NCBI GenBank assembly: GCA_030848545.1
Contig: JAVDCA010000033.1
Span: 1 to 61,899, forward strand
Reading direction: 5' to 3'
Length of the DNA stretch: 61,899 nucleotides
Origin: Astrobacterium formosum
Lineage (GTDB): Bacteria > Pseudomonadota > Alphaproteobacteria > Rhizobiales > Xanthobacteraceae
A program made the position numbers and the translations under genes. The stretch's first letter is position 1, and every line of letters begins with the position of its first letter. Below, one piece after another: positions 18,323 through 26,250 of the stretch. The notes below the pieces were generated by a model. It searched no databases. It worked only from the letters and a program-made list of their open reading frames with translations, and was not told where the DNA came from.

Positions 18323-18711
18323 GGTGGGGCTCCTCTCTGGAGTTCGGCTTTGACGATGGATGAGGCGGCGCTGAAAGCGAGAAATCAGCTTGCTGTCACG
18401 TCCGGCATTTGTCAATTGGACCAGAATGGCTGCAGTTCCTGTGGTTTGTATCTGCCGGGGCGGGCTGTTCGGCGTTGCGGCGAAGAGCCGCGATCCCGTC
18501 TGCCTCAGGGCCCGCGAGGAACCGCGCGAGAAAGCAGTCCGACGCCTGGCCGTAAAGGGCCGCGTCCCCGCACCCGGTTGCCGGATTTATCCGGTTTTAA
18601 GGAATATTACATAGACGTACAGCCTAGAGATCAGGCGAGCCGTGCCTGATTTGACTGCAACTGCAGACGGACGTCCCGCGACGTCCCTCGCCACGGGATA
18701 CGGTGGCTGTC
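18323..18711. other. Divergent intergenic region, 389 bases
   Basis: Lies between the start of dppA (leftward) and the start of the TadG-like gene (rightward), so it should hold both promoters. A perfect 14-bp dyad CCGGATTTATCCGG is at 18581-18594, followed by an AT-rich patch (TTTTAAGGAATATTACATAG, 18595-18614). No coding frame is convincing. Confidence 0.5.
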
Positions 18712-20034
18712 ATGTGGAGTTTGCTGCGGCTAGTCGCCTTGGGCGGCGAAGCGAAGCGCTTTCTCGGTGATGAGCGCGGAAATATCGTGATCCTGTTCTC
18801 GCTCGCTCTCATTCCTCTCCTGCTCCTCGCCGGCGGTGCCGTCGACTACAGTCGCGCCAGCTCGGCCAAGGCCAAATTCAACGCCGCGGCCGATGCCGCC
18901 GCCCTGTCCGCCGTGAACCTGTCCATGACCGGCAAATCCGCCGGTTCGGCGGAAGCGACCGCGATCGACGTCTTCAACAGCAATGCGGCTCGCATCTCCG
19001 ATGCCAAGGTCGTCAGCGTCGATGCCAAGGTCGTCGACAACAACAACAGCCGCTCCGCGGTCGTGAATTATACGGCCAGCGTCGATGCCGCATTCCTGGG
19101 GCTGCTCGGCAAGCGGACGATCGCCGTATCGAGCTCAGCAACGGCCGTCTCGGGCCAGCCCACCTTCATCGACTTCTATCTCCTGCTCGACAACACACCG
19201 TCCATGGGCGTCGGTGCGACCATGGCCGACATCAACAAGCTCGTCGCCAATACGCCGGACAAGTGCGCCTTCGCGTGCCACGATCTCTCGACGACCCCAA
19301 ACGACTATTACGGCCTGGCGAAAAAGCTGGACGTGCAGATGCGCATCGACGTGGTGCGCCAGGCGACGCAAAGGCTGATGGATACTGCCGCCGCGAGCCT
19401 ACAGGCCACTGAACAGTACGGCATGGCGATCTACACTTTCGGGGCGGCGGCGACCAAGCCGGGATTGACGACCATCCAGTCTCTCACCACGAATCTGTCC
19501 AATGCCAGGACGGAGGCGGATAAAATCGACCTGATGACCATCCCGTACCAGAACTACGCCGCCGATACTCTGACCGACTTCGGCGACGTCTTCACCGATC
19601 TCAATGCCGTCATCGGCACGCCGGGCAACGGCACATCCGCCGGCTCGCGGCAGAAATACGTCTTCTTCGTCTCCGACGGCGTCGCCGATCGTGCGGTCGG
19701 CTCGCCGGCGTGCTCGCGGCCGACAACCAATGGCTCCGATCCGAAGACCGGTAAGACCTATGTGCGCTGCCAGGAGCCGCTCGGCCTGGCGGTCTGCGAT
19801 GCCATGAAGAAACGCGAAATCAAGATCGCGGTGCTCTACACGACCTATCTGCCGCTGCCGAGCAACAGCTGGTACACCGACTGGATCGCGCCGTTCTCGA
19901 GCAAGATTGCGACCAGGATGGAGAGCTGCGCCTCGCCGGGCCTCTATTTCGAGGTCAGCCCGACGGACGGAATTTCCGAGGCGATGACGGCTCTGTTCCA
20001 CAAGGTGATCCAGCAGGCGCGACTGACGAAGTGA
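18712..20034 (+). CDS. TadG-like protein with von Willebrand factor A domain
   Basis: The 440-residue protein begins with a TadE/TadG-type N-terminus: DERGNIVILFSLALIPLLLL forms a single membrane helix, followed by AAADAAALSAVNLSMTG, the pseudopilin-like alpha segment. A vWA-like domain follows, with LLLDNTPSMG as its metal site in DxTxS form rather than DxSxS, and KYVFFVSDGVADRAVG. Several cysteines (CAFACHDLS, CSRP, RCQEPLGLAVC, MESC) suggest a periplasmic disulfide-bonded protein. ATG 18712 is preferred over GTG 18703. No other tad/flp genes are nearby, so it is an orphan of unknown role, possibly in envelope or adhesion. Confidence 0.75.
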   Translation: MWSLLRLVALGGEAKRFLGDERGNIVILFSLALIPLLLLAGGAVDYSRASSAKAKFNAAADAAALSAVNLSMTGKSAGSAEATAIDVFNSNAARISDAKVVSVDAKVVDNNNSRSAVVNYTASVDAAFLGLLGKRTIAVSSSATAVSGQPTFIDFYLLLDNTPSMGVGATMADINKLVANTPDKCAFACHDLSTTPNDYYGLAKKLDVQMRIDVVRQATQRLMDTAAASLQATEQYGMAIYTFGAAATKPGLTTIQSLTTNLSNARTEADKIDLMTIPYQNYAADTLTDFGDVFTDLNAVIGTPGNGTSAGSRQKYVFFVSDGVADRAVGSPACSRPTTNGSDPKTGKTYVRCQEPLGLAVCDAMKKREIKIAVLYTTYLPLPSNSWYTDWIAPFSSKIATRMESCASPGLYFEVSPTDGISEAMTALFHKVIQQARLTK

Positions 20035-20035
20035 C

Positions 20036-20075
20036 GCCGGCCGCCCCAGTGGCTCATGGCCACAGCGTGGCCGGC
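20036..20075. terminator. Hairpin between convergent genes
   Basis: Outer arms GCCGGCC (20036-20042) and GGCCGGC (20069-20075) enclose an inner GTGGC/GCCAC stem. It lies between the TadG-like stop and the DUF2269 stop and overlaps the last codons of the latter. There is no clear T run, so termination is possible but unproven. Confidence 0.35.
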
Positions 20076-20530
20076 TTGGTGATCATCAGCCAGAAGATCG
20101 CGAGGACCGACGCGAAGGCCGGAAAGCCGAAGGCAAACCACCAGCCGAACAGGCGATGATAGGCGCGCGGCAGTGCAACACCGTCGCGCGCGGCTTCGAC
20201 GGCGAGGTCGCGCATGCGCATCTGCATCCACACGACCGGCAGCCAGAATGCCCCGGTGACGAGGTAGAGACCGATCGAGGCCACGATCCAGGTCTCGTAA
20301 GGGGAATAGCCGACATTCAGGACCAACAGAATGCCGGTGATGGGCTGCACGACGACCGCCGAGGCAGTGAAGAGAAAGTCCGCCAGCACGACGATGCGGG
20401 CGACGCCGGCGACAATCGCCGGCCGGCCGTCGAGATGGGCCATCAGCATGAAGAAGGCGATGCCGGCACCGGTGCCGAGCAGGACCGCGGCGCCGATGAC
20501 GTGCGCGAACTTGAGTGCGAAATAGAGCAT
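20054..20530 (-). CDS. DUF2269 family integral membrane protein
   Basis: The 158-residue protein has four predicted helices, starting MLYFALKFAHVIGAAVLLGT and containing VVVQPITGILLVLNVGYSP and LFGWWFAFGFPAFASVLAIF. This is the DUF2269 pattern of small membrane proteins with unknown function. The conserved histidine in KFAHVIGA sits early in helix 1. ATG 20530 overlaps the stop of the upstream NAD(P)-binding/DoxX-like gene (ATGA), so it is likely a partner in a membrane redox unit. Confidence 0.8.
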   Translation of the reverse strand: MLYFALKFAHVIGAAVLLGTGAGIAFFMLMAHLDGRPAIVAGVARIVVLADFLFTASAVVVQPITGILLVLNVGYSPYETWIVASIGLYLVTGAFWLPVVWMQMRMRDLAVEAARDGVALPRAYHRLFGWWFAFGFPAFASVLAIFWLMITKPATLWP

Positions 20531-21816
20531 CAGCGGTCCTCGACGATCGCCAGTGCGGCGAGATGCGCGCCGATGATCGGCCAGATCTTGAGCATGGGTC
20601 CGAGCGGATCGGCCCACAGGCGCGGAACCAGGATCGTGCCGACAATGAAATATACGACCGATATCGTCACCGCGGCGATCAGGCCGTAGCGGCTGGTCCG
20701 CCGGAACGCGATGGCGAGGCCGATCACGATGTCGGCCGAGGCGCCGGCGATCACGGTCACGGCGCCGAGGGTCTCCCCGACGCCGCCTTCGCGCATCAGG
20801 TTCATGCCGAGTTCCCAGCCTGGTCCCAATGAGATCAGACCGGTGCCGATCCAGAACAAGGACAGGATGACGAACAGGATCGGTTTCAAGACGTAGAGAC
20901 CGGCGAACCAGCGTTCCTGTACGGACGACGGGTCCATGGCGAGCGCTGCCTCCACGTCGCGCGGGGCGAGCCGGGCGGCGGCGAGCGGCGCGCCTTCGCC
21001 GACGGCGCCGCGCATGATCTCGCGTCCTGCGGTCGAGCGCACCGGCGGCCGCCATCCCAGGAAGGAGACCAGGTCGCCGAGGCGATAGAGCGCTTTTGCG
21101 GCGGCGTTCGGCACCACCAGCCGGCGCGCCGGCGGCCGGCCGAGGCGGCGCCGGAACAGGTCGACCAGATCGGCGAACGACCATGGGCGCGGACCCACCA
21201 CGTCGAGGACCTGCCGCCCCGGGCTGCGGGGATCGAGGAAGTGCAGGATCGCCGCCACCAGATCGTCCAGGTGGACGACCTGCAGTGACCCGGTTCCGGG
21301 AAGCACCGGCTGGACCGGCAAAGCGGCGAGCCCGCGCATCAGCGCGCTGCCCCCGTAAGCCGCGCGGCCGATCACCACAGAAGGCCGCAGGATCACCCAG
21401 TCGAGCCCACTCGCCATCAGGGCCTCGTCGCCCGCAAGCTTGGTGCGCGAGAATGCCGTCGGAGTGGCGCGGTCAACCCCGACGGCGCTCAGATGGACGA
21501 TGCGGCGGATGCCGGCCTCGGTACAGGCGGAAAACAGCGCCGCGATTCCGTTGGCGTGGACGCCTTCGGTGGAATCATGGGGGCTGTCCTGCAGCACGCC
21601 GGCGCAGTTCACCACGGCGTCCACATTGGGCAGGACGGGCCGCCAATCGGCGGGGTCCGTTGCGCGTGCGATGTCGAGCCTGCGCCACTGGAAGGCCTCC
21701 GCCATCCCGGCCGGCCGCCGGCGGCTGATGCCGATGACCTCGTCGCCGCGTGCCAGCAACGCGGCGATGACCGCCGAGCCGACCAGACCACTGGCGCCGA
21801 CGATGAGGATCCGCAC
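20530..21816 (-). CDS. NAD(P)-binding Rossmann protein fused to DoxX-like membrane domain
   Basis: The 428-residue protein has two parts. Residues 1 to about 290 form an atypical SDR/NmrA-like Rossmann domain (GASGLVGSAVIAALLARGDE, CAGVLQDSP, HLSAVGVDRATPTAFSRTKL). Residues about 300-425 carry four membrane helices of the DoxX-like type (LKPILFVILSLFWIGTGLIS and others). The fusion recurs in proteobacteria but has no assigned reaction. It lies 27 bases downstream of the FAD/Rieske gene and overlaps the DUF2269 gene. Confidence 0.82.
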   Translation of the reverse strand: MRILIVGASGLVGSAVIAALLARGDEVIGISRRRPAGMAEAFQWRRLDIARATDPADWRPVLPNVDAVVNCAGVLQDSPHDSTEGVHANGIAALFSACTEAGIRRIVHLSAVGVDRATPTAFSRTKLAGDEALMASGLDWVILRPSVVIGRAAYGGSALMRGLAALPVQPVLPGTGSLQVVHLDDLVAAILHFLDPRSPGRQVLDVVGPRPWSFADLVDLFRRRLGRPPARRLVVPNAAAKALYRLGDLVSFLGWRPPVRSTAGREIMRGAVGEGAPLAAARLAPRDVEAALAMDPSSVQERWFAGLYVLKPILFVILSLFWIGTGLISLGPGWELGMNLMREGGVGETLGAVTVIAGASADIVIGLAIAFRRTSRYGLIAAVTISVVYFIVGTILVPRLWADPLGPMLKIWPIIGAHLAALAIVEDR

Positions 21817-21843
21817 GTCAGCCTCCGGTCGTTCCGCCGCGGT

Positions 21844-23370
21844 TCATCGTTTGTACGGCTCCAGCGGCGCGATCGCCGGCCCCTGCAGGACGGCGCCGTC
21901 GGTGCCGAACTGGGAGCCGTGGCAGGGACAATCCCAGCACGTCTCCAGCGAGTTCCAGTGTACGTGGCAGCCCAGATGGCTGCACTTGGCCGAATGGAGA
22001 TGCAGGCCGCCTTCCCGGTCGCGATAGGCCGCGATCTTGCTCATGCCCTTGCGGACGATGGCGCCCTGGCCGGGCGTGAGGTCCTCCTCGGACGCGATCT
22101 CCCCGGGCGCCACATACTCGGCGAAGTTCTTCACCGCGGTCAGGTTCTCGGACACGAACGCCTTGGCGGCACTCACCGGCTTGCGGGCGGGGTCGTAGAG
22201 CTCGCTCCATGGATTGGAACGACCGGAAATGAGATCGGCGATCAGCAGTGCGGCGACGACGCCGTGGGTCATGCCCTGGCCGGAATCGCCGGTCGCCATG
22301 TAGACGTTCTGGTTGCCGGGATTGCGGCCGATGAAGCCCACAGAATCAATGGGTTCGTAGACCTGTCCGGACCAGCGATGCGCCTCGTGGCCGAGTTCGG
22401 GCACGAGCGCGCGCGTCCAGGCTTCCAGCGCCTCGAACCGCACCGGTGCGTCGTCGGCCTCGCCGGTCTTGTGGTCGGCGCCGCCGACGATCAGGTAGTC
22501 GGCGGTGCCGGGGCCGGTCTCCAGGCGCACATAATGATAGGGATCGGCGAGATCCCAATAGAGCGCGTCGGGCAGGGCGCCGCGCGGGATCGTGAACGCC
22601 ATGGCGTAGGTGCGATAGGGCGCCTGCTTGGAGTGGATCGCCACCCAGTCATTGGTGGGCGTGTTGGTGGCGAACACGGCGTGACGAGCCCGTACCGTGC
22701 GGCCGTTCTCGGCCGACACGAAGACCTCCCCATCCTTCTCCTCCACGCCCATGACGGCGGTGCCGGCGAACAGGCGGCCTGCCTTGGCGGTGATGGCTGC
22801 GGCCAGCCCGCGCAGATAGCGCTGCGGATGAAACGTCGCCTGGCGCGCGAAGGCGAGGCAGCGTGCCTCGCCGAGGTCGGCGAACGGCATGCCGTGGCGT
22901 GCCTCGACCGTCATGCCGACTTGTCGTGCCGCCTCGAGTTCGCGGTCCAGGGCTGAGGCGTCCTGGCCGGGGCCCGCGAACAGGAGTCCGTCCAAACGGC
23001 GGAAATGGCAGTCGATCGACTCGGCCGTCTGGATCGCTTCGATGCGGTCGATGGCCGCGGCATGGCTTTGGTGGAAGAGCCTCGCGGCGTCGAGGCCTCG
23101 CCTCGCGATCAGGCCTTCGAAGGAATCGTCCGAGTCGGAGGAAAGATGCGCAGTGGTGCGCGCCGTCTGCCCCATGCCGATGCGGCCACGGTCGAGGACC
23201 ACGACGGTGTAGCCGCGCTGGGCCAGTTCGTAGGCCGTCGATAGTCCGACGATCCCCGCGCCCACCACCACGACGTCGGCGTCGATGTCCTGTTTCAGCG
23301 GCGCGGCGCCGGGCGCCACATCGACGCTCATCCACAGCGAAACTGTTTGTTCCTCGCTGACGTTCACCAT
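21844..23370 (-). CDS. FAD-dependent oxidoreductase with C-terminal Rieske 2Fe-2S domain
   Basis: The 508-residue protein starts at ATG 23370, with CGGAGG upstream. The N-terminal DAO-type flavin domain has VVVVGAGIVGLSTAYELAQR (residues about 34-53) and the redox-flavoprotein stretch GRNPGNQNVYMATGDSGQGM. The C-terminal Rieske domain has CSHLGCHVHW and CPCHGSQFG, giving the Cys-His/Cys-His ligands, followed by PAIAPLEPYKR. Similar fusions (YhfW-like) are widespread and unassigned. It is the first gene of a three-gene leftward operon with two membrane-linked proteins, suggesting electron transfer at the membrane (inference). Confidence 0.88.
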   Translation of the reverse strand: MVNVSEEQTVSLWMSVDVAPGAAPLKQDIDADVVVVGAGIVGLSTAYELAQRGYTVVVLDRGRIGMGQTARTTAHLSSDSDDSFEGLIARRGLDAARLFHQSHAAAIDRIEAIQTAESIDCHFRRLDGLLFAGPGQDASALDRELEAARQVGMTVEARHGMPFADLGEARCLAFARQATFHPQRYLRGLAAAITAKAGRLFAGTAVMGVEEKDGEVFVSAENGRTVRARHAVFATNTPTNDWVAIHSKQAPYRTYAMAFTIPRGALPDALYWDLADPYHYVRLETGPGTADYLIVGGADHKTGEADDAPVRFEALEAWTRALVPELGHEAHRWSGQVYEPIDSVGFIGRNPGNQNVYMATGDSGQGMTHGVVAALLIADLISGRSNPWSELYDPARKPVSAAKAFVSENLTAVKNFAEYVAPGEIASEEDLTPGQGAIVRKGMSKIAAYRDREGGLHLHSAKCSHLGCHVHWNSLETCWDCPCHGSQFGTDGAVLQGPAIAPLEPYKR

Positions 23371-23726
23371 CGGCCTCCGGATCTGGGAAAAGCGCCCCGG
23401 GAGACGAGGCGCATGTGGAGTGGCGATGAACAACGGCCGTGAAATAGCTATGTTCCTGAGCCGACCAGCCGACATGACGATCGCCGGCCATCGACTTCGT
23501 CGATCCGCGCAAGTGCCGCCTCAGTCTCGTTGCCTCGCCGGCCGGGATGGCGATGGCAAGGCCACATGGTGCCGCCGCCGGGCAGGCGAATGTCGCGTTG
23601 TTATCGGGAGGTATCTTGAGGACGGCAAACGAGCCCGCGCTCGAAATAAAAGTCGACGACAGCGCTTTCGGGCGCTATCGGGCTCTTCCGCTCCGACGAC
23701 GTGAAGCCAAAAGGAACGCGTGTGCA
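23371..23726. other. Divergent intergenic region, 356 bases
   Basis: Separates the leftward FAD-Rieske operon from the rightward isomerase gene and should contain both promoters. An open frame continues upstream of the isomerase start, but its translation is not protein-like. No clear operator or hairpin was found. Confidence 0.4.
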
Positions 23727-24497
23727 ATGCCCCGCTTCGCCGCCAATCTGGGCCGCCTGTTCACCGACCGTCCGCTGGTCGAGCGCTTCGGCGCCGCGGC
23801 GGCTGCCGGCTTTGAAGGTGTCGAATTGCAGTTCCCCTATGACCTGCCGGCCGAGGAGGCCCGCGCCGAGATCGATCGCCACGGCCTCACGATGCTGGGC
23901 CTCAACACGCGCCAGACCCCGGAGGGCGGGCTCGCCGCGGTGCCGGGGCGAGAACGCGATTTTTCCGTCCTGTTCGGTCACGCGCTCGACTACGCGTCGA
24001 CCATCGGGGCGCGGGCGATCCACTGCATGGCGGGCGTGGTGCCGCAGTTGCAGCACGCAGCGGCCGATAAGACCCTCGTGGAGAACCTCAAGCGCGCCGC
24101 CGACCGTGCCGATCCCTGGAACATCAACCTTTACGTCGAGGCCATCAGCCACCGCGAGCGGCCCGGCTATTTTCTCCGCCGGGTCGAGCAGGCGGCGGAC
24201 ATTCTCGCCCAGGTCGACCGGCCCAATGTGCGCCTGCAGTTCGACTTCTATCATGCCCAGATCGAGGGCGGAGACGTCATCAACCGCTTCGAAAAGCATC
24301 TACCGCGCATCGCCCATGTGCAGATCGCCGGGGTTCCGACTCGCGCCGAGCCCGACGAGGGCGAACTGAACTATCCGGCGATCTTCGAGGCGATCGACCG
24401 GCTCGGCTATCGGGGCTGGGTTGGCTGCGAATATACGCCGCGGGGCCGAACCGAAGACGGGCTCGGCTGGGGTAGGGCCTACGGTTTGGGCGCGTAG
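23727..24497 (+). CDS. Hydroxypyruvate isomerase family TIM-barrel protein
   Basis: The 256-residue protein of the Hyi/OtnI type belongs to the xylose-isomerase-like TIM-barrel superfamily. The start MPRFAANLGRLFTDRPLVER is the usual family opening, preceded by AAAGGAAC. Landmarks are FEGVELQFPYDLP, the metal-ligand glutamate in NLYVEAISHRERPGYF, QFDFYHAQIEGGD with metal-site Asp and His, and the final glutamate in GWVGCEYTPRG. Substrate could be hydroxypyruvate or a 2-oxo-tetronate. Its last 19 bases overlap the 3' end of the opposite-strand racemase-like gene. Confidence 0.85.
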   Translation: MPRFAANLGRLFTDRPLVERFGAAAAAGFEGVELQFPYDLPAEEARAEIDRHGLTMLGLNTRQTPEGGLAAVPGRERDFSVLFGHALDYASTIGARAIHCMAGVVPQLQHAAADKTLVENLKRAADRADPWNINLYVEAISHRERPGYFLRRVEQAADILAQVDRPNVRLQFDFYHAQIEGGDVINRFEKHLPRIAHVQIAGVPTRAEPDEGELNYPAIFEAIDRLGYRGWVGCEYTPRGRTEDGLGWGRAYGLGA

Positions 24498-25228
24498 GGC
24501 GCGAACAGCCCCGCATAGGCCTTCGGCAGCGGCGGCGCGTAGCCGCCGAGCTTGGAGGTCGTAAACTTCAGCCGCACCAGGCCTTCGGCCAGCACCACGG
24601 CGGCGGCGACGCCATCGATGACTGGCAGGCGATGCGTGTCCGACAGCGAAGCCGCGAGATCGGTCATGCCGGCGCAGCCAAGCACGATCGCCTCGGCGCC
24701 ATCGTCCCGCTTGGCGGTTTCGATCTCGGCCTCGATCCTCTCGCGCGCCGGCGAGCCCGGCTCTTCCAGCGACAGGACCGCCACCTCGGCGGCGCGCACC
24801 CGCGCGCAGCGGGCGGCGAGGCCGTAGCGCACGAGATTGTGCTCGATCGCCGGAATGGAGCGCGCGAGCGTGGTGACGACCGAGAATTTGCCCGCGATCA
24901 GGCTCGCCAAGTGGAACGCGGCCTCGCCGATGCCGATCACCGGTGCGCGCGCGAGCGCGCGGGCGGCGTCGAGGCCGGTATCGTCGAAGCAGGCGATCAC
25001 ATGCGCGTCGACGGGGGCGTCCGGTCCGGCCGTCTCGGCCTCGGCGATGCGGGCGAGCAGGCCCGGCACCGCAAACGCCTCGTCGTAATAGCCCTCGATG
25101 GAAGCCGGACCGAATTCGGGCTGGCTGGCCACGATGGTGGTGCCGGCAGCCGCGACGGCACGCGCCGCCGCCGCGATCTTGGCCGTCATGGACGTGGTGG
25201 TGTTGGGATTGACCACATGGATGCGCAT
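24479..25228 (-). CDS. Asp/Glu/hydantoin racemase family protein
   Basis: The 249-residue protein starts MRIHVVNPNTTTSMT, the standard opening of hydantoin/Asp-Glu racemases. The two catalytic cysteines are in HVIACFDDTGLDAAR and IVLGCAGMTDLA. A start at 25243 would add MPGPP and is less likely. Possible activities are racemisation of hydantoins or amino acids, or an AMDase/maleate-isomerase-like reaction. It overlaps the isomerase gene tail to tail. Confidence 0.82.
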   Translation of the reverse strand: MRIHVVNPNTTTSMTAKIAAAARAVAAAGTTIVASQPEFGPASIEGYYDEAFAVPGLLARIAEAETAGPDAPVDAHVIACFDDTGLDAARALARAPVIGIGEAAFHLASLIAGKFSVVTTLARSIPAIEHNLVRYGLAARCARVRAAEVAVLSLEEPGSPARERIEAEIETAKRDDGAEAIVLGCAGMTDLAASLSDTHRLPVIDGVAAAVVLAEGLVRLKFTTSKLGGYAPPLPKAYAGLFAPYAPKP

Positions 25229-25310
25229 TGGGGGACCCGGCATTGTGCGTGGCGCTTCGGCGCGCCCGTCGCCGCTAATGTGCAGGTTGCATGCCAGGGG
25301 GGGCCTCGGG

Positions 25311-25961
25311 CTAGGCCGACAGCGCCGCCATCCGTTCCGCTTCCGCCGCGTCCTCGGGCGTATTGACGTTGAAGAACGGGTCGAACGGTTCGGCCGGCCA
25401 TGAGGCGAGGGCGACCCCGTGGCGCGCCGCGAAGGCGCCGACCTTGGCGAGGCCCTCTTCGACGAGCGCCCGGCGCAGGTCGGCGCGCAGCGCCACCGGC
25501 CACAGGCCGACCACCGGATGGGTCCATTCGCCCGAGCGCGCGCAGGCGAGTGTCGTCCCATCCCGCTCACGCGCCGCGTGCAGCCGGGCGACGAGATCGC
25601 CGGGCAGGAACGGGCAGTCGCCCGGCACGGTGACGAGCCACTGGGTGTCCGGCCGCCGTACCGCCAGGAGGTCGAGCCCGGCGAGCACGCCGGCAAGCGG
25701 GCCGGCGAAGCCCGGCACATCGTCGGCGACGACGGCCAGTCCTGTGAAGGCGAAGCGGGTCGGATCCCCGTTGGCATTGAGGGCGACGCCGGCGCATTGC
25801 GGCACAAGGCGAGAAAGGACGCGCTCCAGGATGGTCGCGCCGCGAAGCCGCAGCAGCGGCTTGTCGGCGCCCCCCATGCGGCGGCCGCGACCGCCGGCGA
25901 GGACGAGGCCGAAGGTTGCGGGGTGGGCGGTCGGCAGCGGCAGATTCATGGGCATTGACAT
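25311..25961 (-). CDS. mobA: Molybdenum cofactor guanylyltransferase MobA
   Basis: MobA adds GMP from GTP to molybdopterin to make the bis-MGD cofactor. The protein has about 216 residues. The nucleotide-binding motif is LAGGRGRRMGGADKPLLRL (GGxxxRMGxxDK), and VPGDCPFLPGDLV carries the metal-binding aspartate. Three ATGs cluster at 25961, 25955 and 25949, and the ribosome site is poor, so the start may be any of them. It is a lone leftward gene just before the tRNA-Ser. Confidence 0.92.
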   Translation of the reverse strand: MSMPMNLPLPTAHPATFGLVLAGGRGRRMGGADKPLLRLRGATILERVLSRLVPQCAGVALNANGDPTRFAFTGLAVVADDVPGFAGPLAGVLAGLDLLAVRRPDTQWLVTVPGDCPFLPGDLVARLHAARERDGTTLACARSGEWTHPVVGLWPVALRADLRRALVEEGLAKVGAFAARHGVALASWPAEPFDPFFNVNTPEDAAEAERMAALSA

Positions 25962-26064
25962 CAAGTTGCTGTTCACGAAAGGGAATCCGTCTTTGTCCAC
26001 GGTCCTTGCCAGCGCCTCCGACTCGACTATAGTGCGCGCCGCCGTGCGTTCGCGCGGCTTTTTC

Positions 26065-26115
26065 GCGGAGGGATGGCCGAGTGGCTTAAGGCGCACCAGC
26101 GCACCTCCGGTGCGC
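26065..26115 (+). pseudogene. tRNA-Ser 5'-half duplicate (tRNA fragment)
   Basis: Bases 26065-26096 are identical to 26159-26190, that is, the base before the gene plus the acceptor strand and D-arm of the tRNA-Ser 94 bases downstream. After that the match stops and is replaced by a perfect 7-bp hairpin GCGCACC-TCC-GGTGCGC (26099-26115). No variable arm or T-arm follows, so it cannot be a full tRNA. Confidence 0.85.
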
Positions 26116-26160
26116 GTCTTGACATGGAAGCATGCGTGCGCCTTTTTGGCGAAGCATTGC

Positions 26161-26250
26161 GGAGGGATGGCCGAGTGGCTTAAGGCGCACGCTTGGAAAG
26201 CGTGTTTACGTGAAAGCGTAACGTGGGTTCGAATCCCACTCCCTCCGCCA
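26161..26250 (+). tRNA. tRNA-Ser (anticodon GGA)
   Basis: Class II tRNA of 90 nt including encoded CCA. The acceptor GGAGGGA pairs with TCCCTCC, the D-arm is CCGAGTGGCTTAAGG, the anticodon stem-loop is CACGC-TTGGAAA-GCGTG with anticodon GGA, a long variable arm (TTACGTGAAAGCGTAA) follows, and the T-arm is GTGGGTTCGAATCCCAC. It decodes UCC/UCU codons. Confidence 0.97.

Noticed and set aside
26065-26130. Second full tRNA-Ser upstream of the intact one
   Set aside because: Only the acceptor and D-arm match; anticodon, variable and T arms are missing.
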